NCBI RefSeq assembly: GCF_000611645.1
Contig: NW_014012013.1
Span: forward strand, 1-12,861
Reading direction: 5' to 3'
Source of the DNA: Monoraphidium neglectum
Taxonomy: Eukaryota; Chlorophyta; Chlorophyceae; Sphaeropleales; Selenastraceae
Length of the DNA: 12,861 bases
The first letter of the stretch is position 1. Each line of letters opens with the position of its first letter. The position numbers were made by a program, and so were the translations under genes. The notes under the pieces were generated by a model. The model saw only the letters and a list, made by a program, of their open reading frames with translations. It searched no databases and was not told the DNA's origin. Of the stretch, positions 8,384-12,861 are shown in pieces.

Positions 8384-11300
8384 ATGAACGGTCTTTCGGT
8401 GGAGCCGCCTGGCACGGCGGCCGCCGGCAGCGAAGGCGGCGGCCCACTGTCGCCGGCGAACACAGACCGCCCCACCTCCAGCGGTGGCACAAGGCAGAGG
8501 CGCGGCCGGCCCTTCTTCATAGGCGTTGCAGGTAGGAGAGCGATCTCAGATCTGGGATCCTGGGTGCTGTTGCGCCACACGCCACCGCCTACTGTGGCAC
8601 GTTGCCGCTGCCTCGGCTGCAGCTGGCAGGGGCTTCGCCTCGGCCGATCGGTCTTGAACAGACAAGCACACCCCGTCCCGCCCCCGCGCTCCAAGGCGGC
8701 ACCGCGTCCGGCAAGACGACGGTGTGCAACAGCATCATGCACCGCCTGCACGACAGCTGCGCGGTGATTATCCACCAGGACAGCTTCTACCGCTGCCTCT
8801 CAGAGGCGGAGCGGCGCGACGTCGGCAACTACAACTTCGACTCGCCCGACGCCTTTGACAACGCCGTGCTCATGGAGTGCATTTCGCAGCTCAAGGTGGG
8901 CGGGCCTCGTTGCTAGGGGCGCGCCACGGCATGGAGCTGAGGTCAAGCCGTCCGAGGCACTTTGGGCTGGCGTCGCGCCCGCCGCCTGCGTTTGCCCGTG
9001 CGAAGCCGGGCCCGCGAATCCGCGGCGCCTGGGAGCAACGCAGGGGGGCGGCCGCCGCGGCCGGCAACCCAAAGGCTGCAATGGGGTGGCGGCGAGCCGT
9101 GCAGCGGCGCCGCGCACGCCTGCAGCGGTTGTGCTGGGGGCGCCGCGCCGAACGGCAGGGCAGCACCAGCGGCCGGTGCGCGCGTCCGGGCCCCGCGTCT
9201 CGAGCACCCGCAACCCCGCGGCCCCACTTGCAGGCGGGCAAGTCTGTGGAGGTGCCGGTCTATGACTTCACAACCCACTCGCGGAGAAAGGACGAGGTGC
9301 GGCTCGGGCTGCGCCACCCTCTGGCTCGGGCTGCGCCACCCCGATCCGCATCGGGCCGGCGGCGGGCGCCCCAGCGCTGCCAATGGCGGCCCCCGGGTCC
9401 CCACGCGGGCGGCCCGGCGCCGTCTGGGCACCCACCGCGCGTCTGGCGTTTCTGCTGCCTGTTCGTAGGTGCGGAAGGTGGAGGCGGCGGACGTAGTAAT
9501 TGTGGAGGGCATCCTGGTGAGAGGAGCGTGTTTTCATTTTTAGGAGGGCAGAGGACGCCCGCGGGGGCCGCAGCGGGCAGCCCCGGGCCTGCGAGCGGTC
9601 GGCGCGGGGGCAGGGCGGGTCTGGGCGGCCGGAGGCAAGCGGCGGCGCCCGCGCGGCGACGGGGCGGCAGCGGGGGCCCGGCCGTGCCCGGGCAGCGGCT
9701 GCTGCGCGGGGCGTGCAGCGCAGCTGGCGGCGTCCGTCTTGGTTCCCTCGGCCCCCGCGTGTGACGCCCTGGCTGCCGCGCCGTTCCTGCCCGCCAGGTG
9801 CTGCACGACCCTGTGCTGCGGGAGGAGCTTAACATGAAGGTTAGGGGGAGGGGGCGGCCGCACGAAGCCTGCGCCCTCTTACACCCGGGTGCACCTCACC
9901 GCAGCCGTTGGGGCGTCAGGGCCTGCGTCCGCGTTGATCGCGGCCGCTGGGACCCCTAGCTGGCCTCCGGACGCGTCCACCTTTTGATTCCTAAACCTGG
10001 AACCCAGCTGCCAGGTGTCACAGGCATTGGTGCCCGCCACGTGGAGATTTTTGCGGACACAGCATGATCTACCACTGAGTTCTGGACGCACACGCCATTA
10101 GGCTTGTTGGGACCAGCAAACCCGACAGCATGTGCGTCGGAAACTTGGGACCAACCAAGCTAACCTGATCGATCCTATTGACCGCTATTTGACCACCAGA
10201 TCTACGTGGACACGGACGACGACGTGCGTCTGGCGCGGCGCATCCAGCGGGACGTGCAGCAGCGGGGGCGCGACGTGGCGGGAGTCATAGAGCAGTACAC
10301 GCGGGTGAGCGGGGCCGGGGCGGGCTGTGGTTTGCTGGCGAGTCCAGGTTTTTGCCTCAGAATGGTGTTGTTGTTGATTGTGGTGGTGGTGGTGGTGGTG
10401 GTGGTGGTGGCCAGAGTTGCTGCCAGGGGGTCACCTAACAGTGCGTGCGGCGGGGCGTGGCCGCGGCTGGCCTGCTTGCTGCGTTGCTGGCAGAGGGCCG
10501 CCTTCCCCAAGCTGGCTCGCACGTTTGGGCCTGCAACTGCTCTCGGACTGGCAAAGCAAGCAGCATTTTTTTAGCAGCGTGGATGCGAGGGCCAAAGTCA
10601 TCTGTTCAGGACGTTGCACATCCACGCTCGAGTTGCATGCCAAGGCGTGCCTCAGTGATGCACGCATCTTGACACCTTGTCCCGCTGTCGCAGTTCGTCA
10701 AGCCGGCGTTTGACCAGTACGTGGCCCCCAGCCGGCGCTACGCGGACGTCATCATCCCCTGGCAGGTGCGGCATGAGCATTTGCATGCACGTGCGCGCGC
10801 GTGTGACACAAGTATGAGTGCGCAGGCACGCACGGGCCCTTCTGGATCGTCTGCCAAGTGTCCATGTGTGCGTGCTCGTCTGCCAGAGTCTCTCCCTCCC
10901 TCGTTACTTTTTGCTCCTGCATCTCTCACTCAATCACTCCCTCCCTGCCTCCTCACGAGCCTCCTCCTCGCCAACGCCGCCGCCCCCGCACTTCGACGCA
11001 CCTCCTCTCCCCACTTTGACCTCCCACCCCCACCCCCCACACGCACACCCAATCCCCCCAAGCGCGGCGACAACCTCGTGGCGATCGACCTGATCACGGA
11101 GCACATCCGCGCCAAGATGCAGCAGCACCACCTGCGGCGGATATACCCAAACCTGGAGCTGCTGCCGTCCAACTACCAGATCAGGGGCATGCACACCATC
11201 CTCAGGGACCGCACTACCAACAAGAACGACGTGAGCCCGCCCGGCGCCCTCCCACTTAGCCTTTGCTTCGCTTCTTCTGTGTCAATCGGCAGCTTTTGGG

Positions 11301-12285
11301 GGCCTGCCGCTGGGCGTGCGTGCGATCGCCATCATACGGTCCAGTATGGTCTGCGCCGCACCTGTCGAATAAAATGCGCGCCAAGCGCACACCGCGCCAA
11401 GCTCGCACGCCCTCTCTTGGCACCCACTTGCCCCAAAAAGCGTCCGTGTGTGTCCACCAACACTGTGTCCCCAAATTGACGTTGGCTCCCGGACAACCCA
11501 CCCCCAGTTTGTGTTCTATGCGGACCGCCTCAACCGGCTGATAGTGGAGGCCGGGCTGGGCCACCTGCCCTTCATAGAGAAGCAGGTGCGCCTTAGGGGG
11601 GGGGATGGGCGGGGCAGGGCAGCCACCGCAGCGGCCGCGCATGCGCCTGCGCCGCCCGCTCCACCGCTCGCGCGCAATCGGGCGGCCGGCGAGCCGGCGC
11701 GTGCGGCGGCGGCGGCGGCGCGCGCCGCGGAGCCTGTGGGGCGCCGCGGTTTGCGGGCGGCGTGTGGGCGGCTGCTGATTGGTGTTCTTGCCGCCCTCTC
11801 TCTGTTTTCTATGTTTTCTGCAGGTGACCACGCCCACAGGGTCGCAGTACGTGGGCGTCGAGTTCGCGCGGCGGCTATGCGGCGTCAGCATCATCCGCAG
11901 CGGTGCGGCGGGGGCGGGAGCGTGGCGGGGCTGGGGGTTGGGGACCGAGCAGCAGCTCCAAGAGAGGGTGGGCGTGCGAGCAGGGGCCAGCAGCCACACG
12001 CCGGCGGGGCTGTACAAACCATCCGCGTGTTTTGCTGCTTTGTCTTCGCGGAGTCCATCGGATCCTGTCTCACCCGACGCTCCTTTTCAGACCGCCGTCA
12101 ACACCCCAGCGCTAACCCCAGCGCTCTCCGGCACTCGCCGACATGCCAGCCCGTCACCCGCACCGCCCGCCGTCCGTGCACGCGCTCCACAAACGCTCTG
12201 CCCCTGTCCTCTTGGACAGACGCGCCGCGTTGCCGCCCTGCCGCAGAGTCGAGCTTGGAGGCAATGCTGCGCACGCGCACACCCC

Positions 12286-12333
<48 letters not shown>

Positions 12334-12590
12334 CGCCCCGTGCGTCGCCGCGCCGCTGTGCCGCAGGGGAGAGCATGGAGGCGGCGCTGCGCACGTGCTG
12401 CAAGGGCGTCAAGATCGGGAAGATCCTCGTCGTGCGCCACCACGGCCGCCGCGGCTGCGACGGCGCGGGCGACGGGCCCCTCACGCCGCCCGGCAGCGCG
12501 ACGCCGCCGGGGAGCGCGACGCCGCCGGGGTGCGCGACGCCGGCGGGGCGGGCGCCGTCGAGCTTTGGGGACGGGCTGCTGAACGGGCAG
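8384..12590 (+). CDS. UKL: Uridine kinase-uracil phosphoribosyltransferase fusion (UKL family), 3' truncated
   Basis: Pyrimidine salvage enzyme. The N-terminal half phosphorylates uridine/cytidine; the C-terminal half is a UPRT-like domain, as in plant UKL proteins. Exons: 8384-8531, 8696-8895, 9234-9296, 9469-9516, 9798-9839, 10200-10304, 10694-10765, 11063-11230, 11508-11585, 11824-11902 and 12367-12590, giving 409 residues so far. All introns are GT-AG; introns 1 and 10 are phase 1, the rest phase 0. Residues 1-42 are disordered and not transit-like, suggesting a cytosolic protein. Visible motifs: Walker A GGTASGKT (50-57), QDSFY (77-81), YNFDSPDAFD (95-104), uridine-site PVYDFTTHSR (124-133), DVVIVEGIL (145-153), lid RRIQRD..QRGRD (180-192), FVKPAFDQY and YADVIIP. 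The UPRT part begins near 250 with IYPNL, then QIRGMHT, VTTPTG and RSGESMEAALR. The PRPP loop and about 100 further residues should lie beyond the edge. Residues about 359-408 are an expanded insertion with four six-residue repeats. The ATG at 8384 is the first after an in-frame TAA at 8306, and none occurs in the preceding 200 bases or so. Confidence 0.95.
9301..9340 (+). repeat. Two-copy 18-bp direct repeat at the start of kinase intron 3
   Basis: GGCTCGGGCTGCGCCACC occurs at 9301-9318 and again, identical, at 9323-9340 (period 22 bp). The first copy begins four bases inside the intron, just after the donor at 9297. Confidence 0.9.
10381..10410 (+). repeat. (TGG)10 microsatellite in kinase intron 6
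   Basis: Ten perfect TGG triplets, preceded by a short TTG-rich run (about 10363-10380). It lies wholly within intron 6 (10305-10693), so the Trp/Val-rich peptides it would encode are not real. Confidence 0.95.
12221..12278 (+). pseudogene. Decayed duplicate of kinase exon 11 start inside intron 10
   Basis: This stretch aligns without gaps to 12341-12398 at an offset of exactly 120 bp, and covers the intron end plus the first 32 bases of exon 11. The acceptor CCGCAG is identical in both copies (12241-12246 and 12361-12366). By my count 24 of the next 32 bases match, and about 43 of 58 overall. In the same phase the copy reads ESSLEAMLRTR where the functional exon reads GESMEAALRTC. It runs into CA-rich sequence with no GT donor, so it cannot be a complete internal exon. 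I infer a local tandem duplication whose first copy has decayed. Confidence 0.8.
12296..12329 (+). repeat. (CA)17 microsatellite in kinase intron 10
   Basis: Uninterrupted alternating A and C for 34 bases, between the decayed exon copy and the true exon 11. An interrupted CA-rich lead-in starts near 12280. Confidence 0.95.
12483..12554 (+). repeat. Coding minisatellite, four 18-bp units (TPPGSA-type)
   Basis: Four in-frame 18-bp units start at 12483, 12501, 12519 and 12537 and encode TPPGSA, TPPGSA, TPPGCA and TPAGRA (residues 374-397 of the kinase-UPRT protein). Units 2 and 3 differ by one base; unit 4 is the most diverged. The array lies in an exposed insertion of the UPRT domain and is a likely site of length polymorphism. 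Confidence 0.9.
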
Positions 12591-12861
12591 GTGAGTCATG
12601 AGGGGGTGGAGGTGGGGGTGGGGACGAAGGGGGAGAGCGGAGGGTGAGCGGCGACAAGCACGGGGCACCGTGGTCGCGCGACTTGACTGGGGTAGGCCTT
12701 CTTGACAGTACTTTGTGCATGGGGTTTGGGCGCCCTAGGCAGCGTCGCGCCCTGACCTTGCCAATTCTAGGCCCGGAGACGCGTCGTGGCTGTGGCTACC
12801 TCCCCTGCCCCAACTCACACACCCATCCCATACAAACCCTTGCTGCACCAACATCCAATCC
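12591..12861 (+). other. Kinase intron 11, incomplete
   Basis: It begins with a strong donor (GTGAGT). No frame here encodes the expected next segment of the family (a LIYEKLP-like strand and then the PRPP loop), so the intron most likely runs to or past the edge. The last 60 bases or so are C-rich and may approach an acceptor. Confidence 0.7.
12602..12633 (+). other. Possible G-quadruplex next to the intron 11 donor
   Basis: Four G-runs of five, five, four and five, at 12602-12606, 12614-12618, 12620-12623 and 12629-12633, are separated by loops of 7, 1 and 5 bases. They sit on the sense strand about 12 nt after the exon 11 donor. Folding is inferred from the pattern only. Confidence 0.5.

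Noticed and set aside
8877..9764. A 295-codon plus-strand open frame across kinase introns 2-4
   Set aside because: It is in a different frame from the kinase exons it overlaps, runs mostly through GC-rich introns where stops are rare, and shows no domain.
10206..10713. Trp- or Val-rich plus-strand frames around 10378
   Set aside because: They are translations of the intronic (TGG)10 microsatellite.
11448..12647. A 399-codon plus-strand open frame containing part of the UPRT domain
   Set aside because: It is an accident of in-frame read-through of introns 9 and 10, including the CA repeat. The conserved segments are joined by clear GT-AG introns, and the intervening peptide is low-complexity.

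Overview
The window reads as nuclear DNA from a GC-rich, intron-dense unicellular green alga (Chlorophyta). The evidence is many short coding exons with strongly GC-biased third codon positions, split by GT-AG introns of about 130-525 nt; alanine/glycine-rich disordered protein segments; a plant-style fused uridine kinase/uracil phosphoribosyltransferase; and a nuclear gene that appears to encode the plastid translocon subunit SecE. There are no bacterial-type operons, no recognisable mobile element and no CRISPR array. I cannot assign a genus.

Layout. (1) Positions 3953 down to the left edge, minus strand: a seven-exon gene for an RNA-binding protein with one type I KH domain between two long low-complexity regions. 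Its 3' end lies off the left edge. (2) About 3954-6265: a spacer of about 2.3 kb of lower GC with no gene I can support. (3) 6266-7235, plus strand: a compact four-exon gene for a 136-residue SecE-like protein. No single uninterrupted frame shows it; it appears only when the exons are joined. (4) 7236-8383: a spacer of about 1.15 kb. (5) 8384 to the right edge, plus strand: at least eleven exons of a uridine kinase-UPRT fusion, cut off inside intron 11 before the PRPP-binding loop.

The KH gene and secE are divergently arranged; secE and the kinase gene are in tandem. The three products act in different processes (RNA binding, thylakoid protein translocation, pyrimidine salvage), so I see neighbouring genes and not a functional cluster. 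I found no obvious new multi-gene system. The most interesting items are the hidden secE gene, a decayed copy of an exon lying exactly 120 bp upstream of its functional partner in kinase intron 10, a minisatellite-built insertion in the UPRT domain, and a KH domain with an atypical GPAG loop followed by a compact tail.
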